NCBI GenBank assembly: GCA_023390245.1
Contig: JAEWDF010000115.1
Span: forward strand, 7,122-71,121
DNA from: Pseudomonadota bacterium
Lineage (GTDB): Bacteria > Pseudomonadota > Alphaproteobacteria > Caulobacterales > Caulobacteraceae
Direction of reading: 5' to 3'
Length of the DNA: 64,000 nucleotides
Shown here: one piece after another, positions 45,065 to 59,899 of the stretch
How positions within the stretch are numbered: position 1 is the first letter of the stretch
Layout: each line of letters starts with the position of its first letter
Program-made: the position numbers and the translations under genes
Notes under the pieces: model-generated
Told to the model about the DNA's origin: nothing
Database searches by the model: none
The model's input: the letters and a program-made list of their open reading frames with translations, nothing else

Positions 45065-47335
45065 ATGATGCCGGCAGGCGCGATGACCAGGGGACCGAGG
45101 AACCTCCTCCGCCAGATCCGCGAGGCTCTGGGGGCGGGCGCCGCGCCGGCCCAGGACCGCCTGAACATGGTGGTGCGGATCATCGCGCGGTCGATGGTCG
45201 CCGAGGTCTGCTCCATCTATCTGCGCCGCGCTTCGGGCGAGCTGGAGCTGTTCGCCACCGAGGGCCTGAACCCCGAGGCGGTGCACAACACCCGCCTGCG
45301 CGCCGGGGAGGGCCTGGTCGGCGAGGTGGCGCGCCTGGCCCAGCCGATCAGCCTGTCGGACGCGCCCAGCCACCCCAGCTTCTCCTACCGGCCTGAGACG
45401 GGCGAGGATCCCTACCACGCCTTTCTGGGCGCGCCGCTGCTGCGCGGCGGCCGGGCCATCGGGGTGCTGGTCGTCCAGAATCGGACCGAGCGGCGCTACG
45501 ACGAGGAGGAAGTCGAGGACATCCAGACCATCGCCATGGTCCTGGCCGAGACGGTCGCTTCGGGCGAGCTGCTGGCGGAAGAGGAGCTTCGCGACGTCGA
45601 ACTGGCGCCGCACCGCCCCGAACGGCTGAAGGGCCAGAAGTTCGCCGAGGGCCTGGCGTTCGGCCAGGTGGTGCTGCACGAGGCGCCACTGGCGCCCGAA
45701 AAGCTGCTCAGCGACGACCCGGCGATGGAGGAGGCGCGGCTGAAGCTGGCGCTGTCCAGCCTCAAGTCCGGTCTGGACGCCATGCTGGACGGCGGGCAGG
45801 GCGGCCTGGGCGGGGCCTCGTTCGAGGTCCTGGAGACCTACCGCATGTTCGCCGACGACCGGGGCTGGAACCGGTCGCTGGAAGAGGCGGTGCGCAACGG
45901 CCTGACCGCCGAGGCGGCGGTGGACCGGGTCCGCAACGAGCACCGCGCCCGCTTCGCCCAGGCGCGCGACCCCTATATCCGCGAGCGACTGCACGACTTC
46001 GAGGACCTGGCCAACCGGCTGCTGCGCGTCTTGGCGGGCGACAAGCCGGGCGAGCGCGACCTGCCCGACGACGCCATCCTGGTCGCGCGCAACCTGGGCC
46101 CGGCGGACCTGCTGGAATATCCGCGCGCCAAGCTGAAGGGCCTGCTGCTGGAAGAGGGGTCGGCCGCAAGCCACGCCGCCATCGTCGCCCGAGCGCTGCA
46201 GATTCCCTGCGTCGGCCGGCTGATGGGCCTGCGCGACCGGCTGTCCGAGGGCGACCTGGTCATCGCCGACGGGGAGACGGGCGAGGCCTATCTGCGCCCG
46301 CGTCCCGACATGCTGGAGGCGGTCAAGTCGCGCATGGCCGTGCGCGAACAGCGCCAGGCCGAGTTCGCCCAATTGCGCGACACCCCGGCCGTCACCGTGG
46401 ACGGCCAGCGCATCATGCTGCTGACCAACGCAGGCCTGGCGGTGGACCTGGAGAACCTGACCGAGACGGGGGCGGAGGGCATCGGCCTGTTCCGCACCGA
46501 GTTCCAGTTCATGGTGTCCGACGAACTGCCGCGCCTGGACGCCCAGACCGCCCTGTATCGCCTGGTGCTGGACGCGGCCGGCGACCGGCCGGTGACCTTC
46601 CGCACCCTGGACATCGGCGGCGACAAGGTCCTGCCCTACCTGGAGGCGGAGCGGGAGGAGAACCCGGCGCTGGGCCGGCGCGCCATCCGCCTGGGCCTGG
46701 ACCGGCCGGCCCTGCTGCGAATGCAGCTGCGCGCCCTTCTGACCGCCGCCGCCGGACGCGAGCTGCGCGTTATGTTCCCGATGATCGCCACGGTCGACGA
46801 ATTCCGCGCCGCGCGCGAACTGGTGGACGTGGAGTGCGCCTGGGCGCGCCGTCGCGGCCGGGCGCTGCCCGCCCTGCTGCGGGTGGGGGCCATGATAGAA
46901 TGCCCGTCGGTGCTGTGGCATCTGGACGCCCTGCTGCCGCTGACCGACTTCGTCTCGATCGGCACCAACGACCTGTTCCAGTACATGTACGCCGCCGACC
47001 GCACCAATCCGGCCGTGTCGGATCGCTACGACCCCCTGTCGCCTCCGACCCTGCGTGCGCTTCAGACGATCCAGACCGCCTGCGCCGACACCGGCACCCC
47101 GGTCTCCATCTGCGGCGAATTGGCCGGCCGGCCGCTGGAGGCCTTCGCCCTGATCACCCTGGGCTTCACGCGCCTGTCGGCCCCGGCCGGAGGCGTGGGG
47201 CCGGTCAAGCGGATGATCCTGTCGACCGACCTGGCCGCCGCGCGTCGCGGCATGGCCAACCTGCTGAACCTGTCGACCGGCTCGGTCCGCAACGAGATCG
47301 AATCCCTGGCCCGCAAGTTGAACGTCGCCGTCTGA
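45065..47335 (+). CDS. ptsP: Phosphoenolpyruvate-protein phosphotransferase PtsP (EI-Ntr)
   Basis: About 756 residues. The N-terminal GAF domain (residues about 20-160) senses an effector such as glutamine; then PEP-utilising domains with the phospho-His in GSAASHAAIVARAL, LFRTEFQFM, and SIGTNDLFQYMYAADR. First component of the nitrogen phosphotransferase relay. The start is uncertain among ATGs at 45065, 45068 and 45083; a TTG upstream is unlikely. Confidence 0.95.
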   Translation: MMPAGAMTRGPRNLLRQIREALGAGAAPAQDRLNMVVRIIARSMVAEVCSIYLRRASGELELFATEGLNPEAVHNTRLRAGEGLVGEVARLAQPISLSDAPSHPSFSYRPETGEDPYHAFLGAPLLRGGRAIGVLVVQNRTERRYDEEEVEDIQTIAMVLAETVASGELLAEEELRDVELAPHRPERLKGQKFAEGLAFGQVVLHEAPLAPEKLLSDDPAMEEARLKLALSSLKSGLDAMLDGGQGGLGGASFEVLETYRMFADDRGWNRSLEEAVRNGLTAEAAVDRVRNEHRARFAQARDPYIRERLHDFEDLANRLLRVLAGDKPGERDLPDDAILVARNLGPADLLEYPRAKLKGLLLEEGSAASHAAIVARALQIPCVGRLMGLRDRLSEGDLVIADGETGEAYLRPRPDMLEAVKSRMAVREQRQAEFAQLRDTPAVTVDGQRIMLLTNAGLAVDLENLTETGAEGIGLFRTEFQFMVSDELPRLDAQTALYRLVLDAAGDRPVTFRTLDIGGDKVLPYLEAEREENPALGRRAIRLGLDRPALLRMQLRALLTAAAGRELRVMFPMIATVDEFRAARELVDVECAWARRRGRALPALLRVGAMIECPSVLWHLDALLPLTDFVSIGTNDLFQYMYAADRTNPAVSDRYDPLSPPTLRALQTIQTACADTGTPVSICGELAGRPLEAFALITLGFTRLSAPAGGVGPVKRMILSTDLAAARRGMANLLNLSTGSVRNEIESLARKLNVAV

Positions 47336-47350
47336 GAACCGGCGTCCGCG

Positions 47351-47401
47351 TCCCGATTCGGGAAACGGCGTTGAAGGGGCGACGAGAATGGGTTATCCAC
47401 A
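47351..47401 (+). promoter_or_regulatory. DnaA box and GANTC palindrome upstream of the RodZ-like gene
   Basis: A perfect consensus DnaA box TTATCCACA (47393-47401) lies 118 bp before the RodZ-like start codon. Thirty-three bp upstream is TCCCGATTCGGGA (47351-47363), a 13-bp palindrome containing a GANTC site for the CcrM methyltransferase. Caulobacter uses both DnaA and CcrM methylation to time gene expression. A 6-bp hairpin GCCTCG-GGGG-CGAGGC follows at 47417-47432. Confidence 0.5.
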
Positions 47402-47519
47402 GGACGCTTTTGGGGAGCCTCGGGGGCGAGGCGAGACCCGTCACGATGACATGGTATCGGTCGGGTCCTGTGTGAGTACGGGACGAGGAAGCGTCGTTCC
47501 GAGTGTGGGGTCAGGCGTC

Positions 47520-48611
47520 ATGGCGCTGGATGCGGGGAACATCCCCGATGAGTTCAAGGCCCATCCGGATTGGAAGGACCCCGCGCCCTCCATCACCGAG
47601 GCCGCGACTCTGGGCGACGGCCTGCGCCGGGCGCGCGACCTGTCGGGCAAGTCGCTGGCCGAACTGTCCGCCGAAACCAAGGTCCATTCCCGCTTCCTGA
47701 CCGCCCTGGAGCAGAACGACTGGTCGTCGCTGCCGTCGCGCGTCTTCGCCATCGGCTATGTGCGGGGCTACGCCGCCGCCCTGGGCCTGGACGAGCAGCT
47801 GGCGGTCGAACGCTTCAAGCGCGAGAGCCCGGACACCTCCACCCCGCTGAAGCCGCCGGTCGGCGTCGCCTTCGAGGAGGTGAAGCGCAATTCGCCGCGC
47901 ATCATCGCCGGCGTGGCGCTGGTCGCCCTGGCCATCGTCGGCTGGAACGTCTTCCAGCGCGTCAGCCTGATGCGCGCGCCGCATCCGTCCGACATCGCCG
48001 AGACACCTGAAAGCTGGCGACTGGGCGAGGTGCCGGGCCAGGCCATGGATTTGGGGACGCCCCGCGCAGCCCCGCCCGACCAGACGGTGCCCGCCCTCTA
48101 TGTCACCCGGGGCCTCGAGGCCGAGCTGGCGGGGGTCGACCCGAACGACGCCGAGGCGGTGGCGGCGCTGCAGGCGGCGGACCAGACGCCGGTGCAGAAG
48201 GCCTTCAATCCGCGCGGGGCCGTCTATGGCGCGCCAGCGACGGCGTCCCAGGTGGTGATCCAGGCCAAGAAGCCCGGCGCCCTGGTGGTCCGCGTCGGCG
48301 ACGGCCAGGTCCTGTTCGCCCGTCAGATGGCGCAGGGCGAAGCCTGGCGCGCGCCCATGGGCGTTTCCGCCGTCGTCGACGTGTCGGATCCCAACGCCTT
48401 CGACGTCTATTTCAACGGCGAGCATGGCGGCGTGCTGCCGGCGGTGGTCACGCCGCTGCAGCAGCTGAACGCGCGCGCCGGGCAGACGGCGCGCCAGATG
48501 GCGGCCCAGGCTCAGGCCCGCGCGGCCCAGGCGGCGAGCCCCGCCGTGTCGCAGTCGCCGGCTGCGAGCCCGAGCGAACCGATCCTGACGCCGGCGATCC
48601 TCGACCGCTGA
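47520..48611 (+). CDS. RodZ-like protein (helix-turn-helix, membrane helix, DUF4115)
   Basis: 363 residues. An N-terminal HTH_25 domain (residues about 30-105, LGDGLRRARDLSGKSLAELS...SRVFAIGYVRGYAAALGL), a single membrane helix (127-145), and a periplasmic DUF4115 domain (VVIQAKKPGALVVRVGDGQVLFARQM) followed by an alanine/glutamine-rich tail. RodZ links MreB to the cell envelope in rod shape. The ATG at 47520 fits the family start; the frame is open from 47388. The 184 bp before it hold a DnaA box. Confidence 0.85.
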   Translation: MALDAGNIPDEFKAHPDWKDPAPSITEAATLGDGLRRARDLSGKSLAELSAETKVHSRFLTALEQNDWSSLPSRVFAIGYVRGYAAALGLDEQLAVERFKRESPDTSTPLKPPVGVAFEEVKRNSPRIIAGVALVALAIVGWNVFQRVSLMRAPHPSDIAETPESWRLGEVPGQAMDLGTPRAAPPDQTVPALYVTRGLEAELAGVDPNDAEAVAALQAADQTPVQKAFNPRGAVYGAPATASQVVIQAKKPGALVVRVGDGQVLFARQMAQGEAWRAPMGVSAVVDVSDPNAFDVYFNGEHGGVLPAVVTPLQQLNARAGQTARQMAAQAQARAAQAASPAVSQSPAASPSEPILTPAILDR

Positions 48612-48659
48612 CCGCTTCGCCGTGGTCCCGCCGTCATCAAGGGCCTATATGATGGCCGC

Positions 48660-49793
48660 ATGAGCGACCATACGCACGTCCGACCCTGGCGCCATATCGA
48701 GCGCCGCAAGAGCCGCCAGATCCGCGTGGGCTCGGTCCTGGTCGGCGGTGACGCGCCGATCAGCGTCCAGTCGATGACCAACACCCCCACGGCCGACGCC
48801 GGGGCGACCATCGACCAGATCCGCGCGCTGGAGGAGGCCGGCGCCGACATCGTGCGCGTGTCCTGTCCCGACGAGGACTCGACGGCGGCGTTCCGGACCA
48901 TCGCCCGGGCGGTCCGCGTTCCCCTGGTCGCCGACATCCACTTCCACTATCGCCGGGGGATCGAGGCGGCCGAGGCGGGCGCGGCCTGCCTGCGCATCAA
49001 TCCGGGCAACATCGGCAGCTCCGCCCGGGTCCGGGAGGTCGTCCAGGCGGCCAAGGACCACGGCTGCTCGATGCGCATCGGCGTCAACGCCGGCAGCCTG
49101 GAGAAGGAGTTGCTGGAAAAATACGGCGAGCCCTGCCCCGACGCCATGGTCGAGAGCGCGCTGAACCACGCCCGCATCCTGCAAGACCACGACTTCCATG
49201 AGTTCAAGATCTCGGTGAAGGCGTCCGACCCCTTCCTGACCGTCGCCGCCTATCACCAGCTGGCCGAGGCCATCGACTGCCCGCTGCACGTGGGGGTGAC
49301 CGAGGCGGGGCCGCTGCGCACGGGCACGATCAAGTCCTCCATCGCCATGGGCAATCTGCTGTGGGCCGGCGTCGGCGACACCATCCGCGTGTCCCTGGCG
49401 GCCGATCCCGTGGAGGAGATCAAGGTCGGCTTCGACATCCTGAAGTCGCTGGGGCTGCGCCACCGGGGGGTCAACATCATCGCCTGCCCGTCCTGCGCCC
49501 GCCAGGGATTCGACGTCATCGGGACCGTGGCCCTGCTGGAGGAGAAGCTGGCCCACATCGCCACGCCGATGAGCCTGTCGATCATCGGCTGCGTGGTGAA
49601 CGGGCCGGGCGAGGCCCTCTATACCGACATCGGCTTCACCGGCGGCGGCAAGGGCGCGGGCATGGTCTATCTGAACGGCAAGATCGCCCACAAACAGGCC
49701 AATGACGGCATGATCGACCACATTGTGGAGATGGTCGAACGCAAGGCGGCCGAACTGGACGCCGCCCGCGCCGGCCTGGAGGCCGCGGAATAA
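48660..49793 (+). CDS. ispG: 4-hydroxy-3-methylbut-2-enyl diphosphate synthase
   Basis: 377 residues. MEP-pathway enzyme for isoprenoids. The 4Fe-4S ligands are in NIIACPSCARQGFDVI and IGCVVNGPGEAL; the N-terminal TIM-barrel segment SVQSMTNTPTADAGATIDQIRALEEAGADIVRVSCP is diagnostic. A -10-like CCTATATG is 13 bp before the start codon. It follows the RodZ-like gene after 48 bp. Confidence 0.97.
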   Translation: MSDHTHVRPWRHIERRKSRQIRVGSVLVGGDAPISVQSMTNTPTADAGATIDQIRALEEAGADIVRVSCPDEDSTAAFRTIARAVRVPLVADIHFHYRRGIEAAEAGAACLRINPGNIGSSARVREVVQAAKDHGCSMRIGVNAGSLEKELLEKYGEPCPDAMVESALNHARILQDHDFHEFKISVKASDPFLTVAAYHQLAEAIDCPLHVGVTEAGPLRTGTIKSSIAMGNLLWAGVGDTIRVSLAADPVEEIKVGFDILKSLGLRHRGVNIIACPSCARQGFDVIGTVALLEEKLAHIATPMSLSIIGCVVNGPGEALYTDIGFTGGGKGAGMVYLNGKIAHKQANDGMIDHIVEMVERKAAELDAARAGLEAAE

Positions 49794-49893
49794 CCGTCCA
49801 GGAACGTCGGCGCCGAACCAATCGACGCGCCGCGCCCGATCCGGGGCCTTCTTCGTTCAGCCCCAAGGCAAGCCGAGGGAATGTCGAACGGTC

Positions 49894-50493
49894 CTAGGCC
49901 CGGGCCAGGTCGGCCACCGCGCGGAGGACCTCCGCGCCGGTATAGGGTTTCAGCAGCAGGCGCTCAGCCAGGTCGGCGGCGCCGGCCGCCGCCTTGACGT
50001 CGCCCGACAGGAAGAGGATGCGCGTGTCCCAGCGCCGGGAAAGATTGCGGGCCAGGCCGACACCCGAGGCCTCGTTCTCGTCGGACAGGTTGATGTCCAG
50101 CAGCGCCGCGTCGATCGGATGCAGCGCCGCCGCCGCCTCGGCCGCCGCCGCATTGTGGAACGGGCCGACGACGCGATGGCCGGCCTCGGTCAGCAATTCG
50201 GTCAGGGCCGCGGCCGCCTCCGCGTCGTCCTCCACCACCATCAGCGTCAGCGGATCGCCCGCTTCGGGACTATCGCCGGCAAGGGGCGCTTCCCGCGTGA
50301 TGACGGCGCGAAGGTCGCGCCACACCTCGGCCGGCGGCCGGTCCGTGTCCAGGTCGTAGATTCCCGCCATGGCTCTCAGTTCCTGGGCGTCGGCCTCCGC
50401 CAGCGTCCCCCCGGCCCTGGCCAGGCGGTCGTCATACAGACGGCACAGACGCTCCACGTCGATCGGGATCGGTCGGGATGGACGATCGGACAT
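49894..50493 (-). CDS. Response regulator, receiver domain with N-terminal extension
   Basis: 199 residues. The C-terminal receiver (about 82-199) has VVEDD, the phospho-accepting Asp in ALLDINLSDE, FLSGD and the Lys in LLKPY. The N-terminal 80 residues (VERLCRLYDDRLARAGG...) have no domain I recognise. No output domain, so probably a phosphorelay or protein-interaction switch. Alone on the minus strand between ispG and prfA. Confidence 0.8.
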   Translation of the reverse strand: MSDRPSRPIPIDVERLCRLYDDRLARAGGTLAEADAQELRAMAGIYDLDTDRPPAEVWRDLRAVITREAPLAGDSPEAGDPLTLMVVEDDAEAAAALTELLTEAGHRVVGPFHNAAAAEAAAALHPIDAALLDINLSDENEASGVGLARNLSRRWDTRILFLSGDVKAAAGAADLAERLLLKPYTGAEVLRAVADLARA

Positions 50494-50667
50494 GCTTCCT
50501 CCTGGCTCGGCGCGCCGTCCAGCTAAACCGTCGCCGTGTTCGACGGAACCGGGCTGACGCCATCGTTATCGGGGATCACAATGCCGGCGCCGCTCTTGAT
50601 CGCGGCCGGTCGACATCCCGAGGCCGGACGCGCTAAGCACGGCCCCTCCCAGAAGCCGAGGTTTCCC

Positions 50668-51735
50668 TTGCATCTGCCCCAGGCCCGTCTCGACCAGGTG
50701 CTCGACCGTTTCCACGAGGTCGAGGCGCGCATGGGCGCCGCGAGCGACGGCGCCGAGATCGTGCGCCTGTCGCGGGAGCACGCCGAACTCAAGCCCGTCG
50801 CCGACGCTGTCCAGACGCTGGCCCGCGCGCGCGCCGAGGCGGCGGACCTGGAGGTCATGCGGGCCGACCCCGAGATGGCCGCCATGGCCGAGGAGGAGCT
50901 GGGGGCGCTTAACGCGCGGCTGCCGCTTCTGGAGCGCGAGGTCGCGCTTCTGCTGGCGCCGCGCGACGCCGACGAGAACGCCTCGGCCGTCCTCGAGGTG
51001 CGCGCCGGAACCGGCGGCGACGAGGCGGCCCTGTTCGCCGGCGACCTGTTCCGCATGTACTCGCGTTACGCGCAAGGCCGGGGCTGGCGCGTGGAGATCG
51101 ACAGCGCCACCGAGGGCGAGGCCGGGGGCTACAAGGAGATCATCGCCACCGTGACCGGCGAGGGCGTGTTCGGCCGGCTGAAGTTCGAAAGCGGCGTCCA
51201 CCGCGTCCAGCGCGTGCCTGTGACCGAGGCGGGCGGGCGCATTCACACCTCCGCCGCCACGGTCGCCGTGCTGCCGGAGGTCGAGGACGTGGAGATCGAC
51301 ATTCGCGACCAGGACATCCGGATCGACACCTATCGCTCGTCCGGCGCGGGCGGCCAGCACGTCAACAAGACCGACTCGGCCGTGCGGATCACCCACCTGC
51401 CGACCGGCATCGTGGTCACCAGTTCCGAGAAGTCCCAGCACGTCAATCGCGACAAGGCGATGAAGAACCTGCGCATCCGCCTGTACGACCTGCAGCGGCA
51501 GGAGAAGGACAAGGCCCGCTCCGACGCGCGAAAGAGCCAGGTCGGCTCGGGCGATCGGTCTGAGCGCATCCGGACCTACAACTTCCCCCAGGGACGCGTG
51601 ACTGACCACCGCATCGGCCTGACGCTGCACAGTCTGCCGCAGATCCTGGAAGGCGAGCTGGACCCGGTGCTGGACGCTCTGATCGCCGAGGACCAGGCCG
51701 CGCGGCTGGCCGACCTGGAGGCGGAGTTCGCCTAA
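50668..51735 (+). CDS. prfA: Peptide chain release factor 1
   Basis: 355 residues. The stop-codon-recognising tripeptide PVT is in RVPVTEAGGRIHTSAATVAVLP and the catalytic GGQ is in SSGAGGQHVNKTDSAVRI. The TTG start at 50668 with GAGG upstream puts the N-terminus at MHLPQARLDQVLDRFHEVE; the longer frame from 50536 is not conserved. Convergent, with a 4-bp stop overlap, to the next gene. Confidence 0.96.
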   Translation: MHLPQARLDQVLDRFHEVEARMGAASDGAEIVRLSREHAELKPVADAVQTLARARAEAADLEVMRADPEMAAMAEEELGALNARLPLLEREVALLLAPRDADENASAVLEVRAGTGGDEAALFAGDLFRMYSRYAQGRGWRVEIDSATEGEAGGYKEIIATVTGEGVFGRLKFESGVHRVQRVPVTEAGGRIHTSAATVAVLPEVEDVEIDIRDQDIRIDTYRSSGAGGQHVNKTDSAVRITHLPTGIVVTSSEKSQHVNRDKAMKNLRIRLYDLQRQEKDKARSDARKSQVGSGDRSERIRTYNFPQGRVTDHRIGLTLHSLPQILEGELDPVLDALIAEDQAARLADLEAEFA

Positions 51736-52127
51736 CCCAGCAGCCCGGTCAACGGCAGGCCGATGACCAGGGCGGTGGCGACCGTATAGATGGCGAAGGC
51801 GTCCAGCGACCGGCGGCGGCCGCCATGGGACAACGCCTCCCGGGGCCGCCGCCAGCGGCTGGCCCAGAGCAGATAGCCGGCCTGGACCGTCCAGCCGGCG
51901 ACGAAGGCGACGACCGCCCAGACGCTGAGCAGGGCCAGGGCCAGGCCCGAGGCCAGCACGACCAGGCCGCCGACGCCCGTGGCGAGGTCCGCCAGATGTT
52001 CGGTCAGATTGACGGGCCACAGGGCCGACAGGGCCCGTTGCAGACGCCAGTTCATCCAGGCCTGATACAGAAGCATCAGTCCTCCGCAGAGGTAGCACAC
52101 CCCGACCGCCCGAACCGCCCACTCCAT
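51732..52127 (-). CDS. Small membrane protein of unknown function
   Basis: About 131 residues (134 if a GTG at 52136 is used) with four hydrophobic helices. MEWAVRAVGVCYLCGGLMLLYQAWMNWRL begins the first; no recognised domain. Its stop codon overlaps that of the convergent prfA. The 130 bp separating it from the next gene on the same strand contain nothing I recognise. Confidence 0.6.
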   Translation of the reverse strand: MEWAVRAVGVCYLCGGLMLLYQAWMNWRLQRALSALWPVNLTEHLADLATGVGGLVVLASGLALALLSVWAVVAFVAGWTVQAGYLLWASRWRRPREALSHGGRRRSLDAFAIYTVATALVIGLPLTGLLG

Positions 52128-52266
52128 GAGCGTCACTATGGGCGCCGAATTGGCCGCTTGTTAATCCGCCAAATTGAGCGGGGCGGCGATCCCGCATGGA
52201 CCGCCGCCCCAAAGACACAACTATTGGTATGTGAAGCCACAGGCCCAACCGGCCGTCACGGTCCGG

Positions 52267-52701
52267 TCAGGCCGCCGAACCGGCCATCGCGGCGATGGCG
52301 AGGGTCGCGCTGATCGCCGCGATGGCCGCGATCAGCGCCATGCCGGCCCAGTGGATCGGCCGAAGCCGCCGCGGCAGGCTGGTTCCCCAGAAGGCGCCGG
52401 AGGCCGCCAGGATCAACGCCAGGCCCCGGCCGGTCGCCCGCGTGGCCGTATCGCCTTCCGGCAGGTCGTCCGCGGGGGCGCTGAACTCTCCGCACGCGAC
52501 CCGGGCCAGAAGGTCGCGCGCCGTCTCGGCCTGATCGGCGCGCGCCATCAGCCGCAGGCCCAACGCCCGCTGCATTAGGGGATCGACGGTGGTCTGGAAT
52601 CGCTCGGTCACCTCGACCTCCAGGCCCTGTGCGGCGAGGAAAGCCGCCGCCAGGTCGGCCTCCAGCACGTCCTGATAACGGGCGATTTCGACCAGGCTCA
52701 T
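52267..52701 (-). CDS. DUF2007-like protein with C-terminal membrane helices
   Basis: 144 residues. The N-terminal ferredoxin-like fold (YQDVLEADLAAAFLAAQGLEVEV, LRLMARADQAETARDLL) matches the DUF2007 putative prokaryotic signal-transducing family. Residues about 92-140 form two hydrophobic helices. Function unknown. Confidence 0.65.
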   Translation of the reverse strand: MSLVEIARYQDVLEADLAAAFLAAQGLEVEVTERFQTTVDPLMQRALGLRLMARADQAETARDLLARVACGEFSAPADDLPEGDTATRATGRGLALILAASGAFWGTSLPRRLRPIHWAGMALIAAIAAISATLAIAAMAGSAA

Positions 52702-52734
52702 GCCAGGACGCTATCACGGCCTGAGCAAATGAAA

Positions 52735-52762
52735 ACGGCGGGGTCCGTTCGAACCCCGCCGT
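52735..52762 (-). terminator. Rho-independent terminator after sucB
   Basis: On the minus strand ACGGCGGGGT pairs with ACCCCGCCGT around an 8-base loop and is followed by TTTTC. It lies 28 bp after the sucB stop. Confidence 0.8.
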
Positions 52763-52789
52763 CGATCACGCTTGCCGTAGCAACGCCCC

Positions 52790-54298
<1,509 letters not shown>

Positions 54299-54334
54299 GT
54301 CGGGTCCAGCTGTCTTTCGGTCGTTCTAGGCTTA

Positions 54335-57349
<3,015 letters not shown>

Positions 57350-57601
57350 GGTTCTCGTAACATCCCTTGGTGCCGACCCGGACACATCTCCGTGAAGGCG
57401 CGCCCGTCATATAGGCCCGCTTTCCTTATGGGTCATGACCGAAACGGGGCGAAAATCCGAGAATTTGGCCCAGGCGGTGAAAAATTGCGCGCAATAGCCG
57501 GCGAACCGGCCAGGCGCGACGCAAGGCCGCATCCATCACCGCCGTCCAGGCGCTTTGCACGGCCGCGTCGCAGGCTTGGAAATCGGCCTTCAGGCAGACG
57601 A

Positions 57602-57631
57602 AAGGCGTGACGGTCGAAGCCGCCACGCCTT
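57602..57631 (-). terminator. Terminator-like hairpin after sucCD
   Basis: On the minus strand AAGGCGTGGCGG and CCGTCACGCCTT (one G-T pair) enclose a 6-base loop, followed by TCGTC, with only a weak T-stretch. It lies 36 bp after the sucD stop. In the 318-bp gap 57350-57667 between sucD and sucA I see only this hairpin and a probable sucA promoter near 57410. Confidence 0.5.
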
Positions 57632-57667
57632 CCTGCAGTCGATCCGCCGATGCCGGCGGGAAGGGGC

Positions 57668-58570
57668 TCAGCCCTTCAGCACTTCCACCAGGGTCTTGCC
57701 CAGGCGCGCCGGGGACGGCGAGACCTTGATGCCGGCCGACTCCATGGCCGCGATCTTGGATTCCGCATCGCCCTTGCCGCCCGAGACGACCGCGCCGGCG
57801 TGGCCCATGGTGCGGCCCTTGGGCGCCGTGCGGCCCGCGATGAAGCCGGCCATCGGCTTCTTGCGGCCCTTCTTGGCCTCGTCGATCAGGAACTGGGCGG
57901 CGTCTTCTTCGGCCGAGCCGCCGATTTCGCCGATCATGATGATGGACTCCGTGGCGTCGTCGGCCAGGAACATCTCCAGCACGTCGATGAATTCGGTGCC
58001 CTTGACCGGGTCGCCGCCGATGCCGACGGCCGTGGTCTGGCCCAGGCCCTCGTTGGTGGTTTGGAACACGGCTTCATAGGTCAGGGTGCCCGAACGCGAG
58101 ACGATGCCGACGTTGCCCTTCTTGAAGATGTTGCCCGGCATGATGCCGATCTTGCACTCTTCCGGCGTCAGGATGCCGGGGCAGTTCGGACCCAGCAGGC
58201 GCGAGTTGGACTTGTCCAGGCGCGCCTTGACGCGGACCATGTCCAGCACCGGGATGCCTTCCGTGATGCAGACGATGAAGGGGATCTCGGCCTCGATGGC
58301 CTCGATGATGGCGTCGGCGGCGCCCGCCGGCGGGACATAGATGACCGAGGCGTCGGCGCCGGTCTTGTCACGGCCTTCGGCGACCGAGGCGAAGATCGGC
58401 AGGGTCTCGCCCTTGGCGCCGGTCCAGGTCTCGCCGCCCTTCTTGGGGTGGATGCCGCCGACCATCTGCGTGCCGTAGTAGGCCAGCGCCTGTTCGGTGT
58501 GGAAGGTGCCGGTCTTGCCGGTCAGGCCCTGAACCAGGACCTTGGTGTTCTTGTTGACCAGAATGGACAT
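57668..58570 (-). CDS. sucD: Succinyl-CoA synthetase alpha subunit
   Basis: 300 residues. Binds CoA and carries the phospho-histidine (IGGSAEEDA and the following His-containing loop in the C-terminal half; FIAGRTAPKGRTMGHAGAVVSG is the family motif around the phospho-His). N-terminal Rossmann fold VLVQGLTGKTGTFH. Starts 45 bp after the sucC stop. Converts succinyl-CoA to succinate with substrate-level phosphorylation. Confidence 0.97.
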   Translation of the reverse strand: MSILVNKNTKVLVQGLTGKTGTFHTEQALAYYGTQMVGGIHPKKGGETWTGAKGETLPIFASVAEGRDKTGADASVIYVPPAGAADAIIEAIEAEIPFIVCITEGIPVLDMVRVKARLDKSNSRLLGPNCPGILTPEECKIGIMPGNIFKKGNVGIVSRSGTLTYEAVFQTTNEGLGQTTAVGIGGDPVKGTEFIDVLEMFLADDATESIIMIGEIGGSAEEDAAQFLIDEAKKGRKKPMAGFIAGRTAPKGRTMGHAGAVVSGGKGDAESKIAAMESAGIKVSPSPARLGKTLVEVLKG

Positions 58571-58615
58571 GTGCTGCGCTCGAATTCCGTGTGTGTCTGC
58601 TGGGCGGTGCGGCGC

Positions 58616-59806
<1,191 letters not shown>

Positions 59807-59844
59807 GGAAACCGCCGCGACCGCTGCTGGGAAAGTTGCGGGGC

Positions 59845-59873
59845 TTATAGGCCCCGCGCCTTCGCAGGCGCAA
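59845..59873 (-). promoter_or_regulatory. Probable sucC promoter
   Basis: On the minus strand -35 TTGCGC (59873-59868) and -10 CTATAA (59850-59845) are 17 bp apart, about 38 bp before the sucC start codon. The -10 sits in the loop of a GC-rich hairpin (GCGGGGC...GCCCCGC, 59838-59857), which could also act on the upstream MFS transcript. Confidence 0.5.
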
Positions 59874-59899
59874 CAGGCGACCGGCGGTCTTTGGTCGGC

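Noticed and set aside
52153..52175. TTAA followed by AATT near 52160 as a CtrA site
   Set aside because: Only the first half-site matches TTAA; the second differs at two of four bases.
57426..57626. 66-residue open frame on the minus strand between sucD and sucA
   Set aside because: It begins within the terminator-like hairpin, has no recognisable domain, and its sequence looks like GC-driven open frame.
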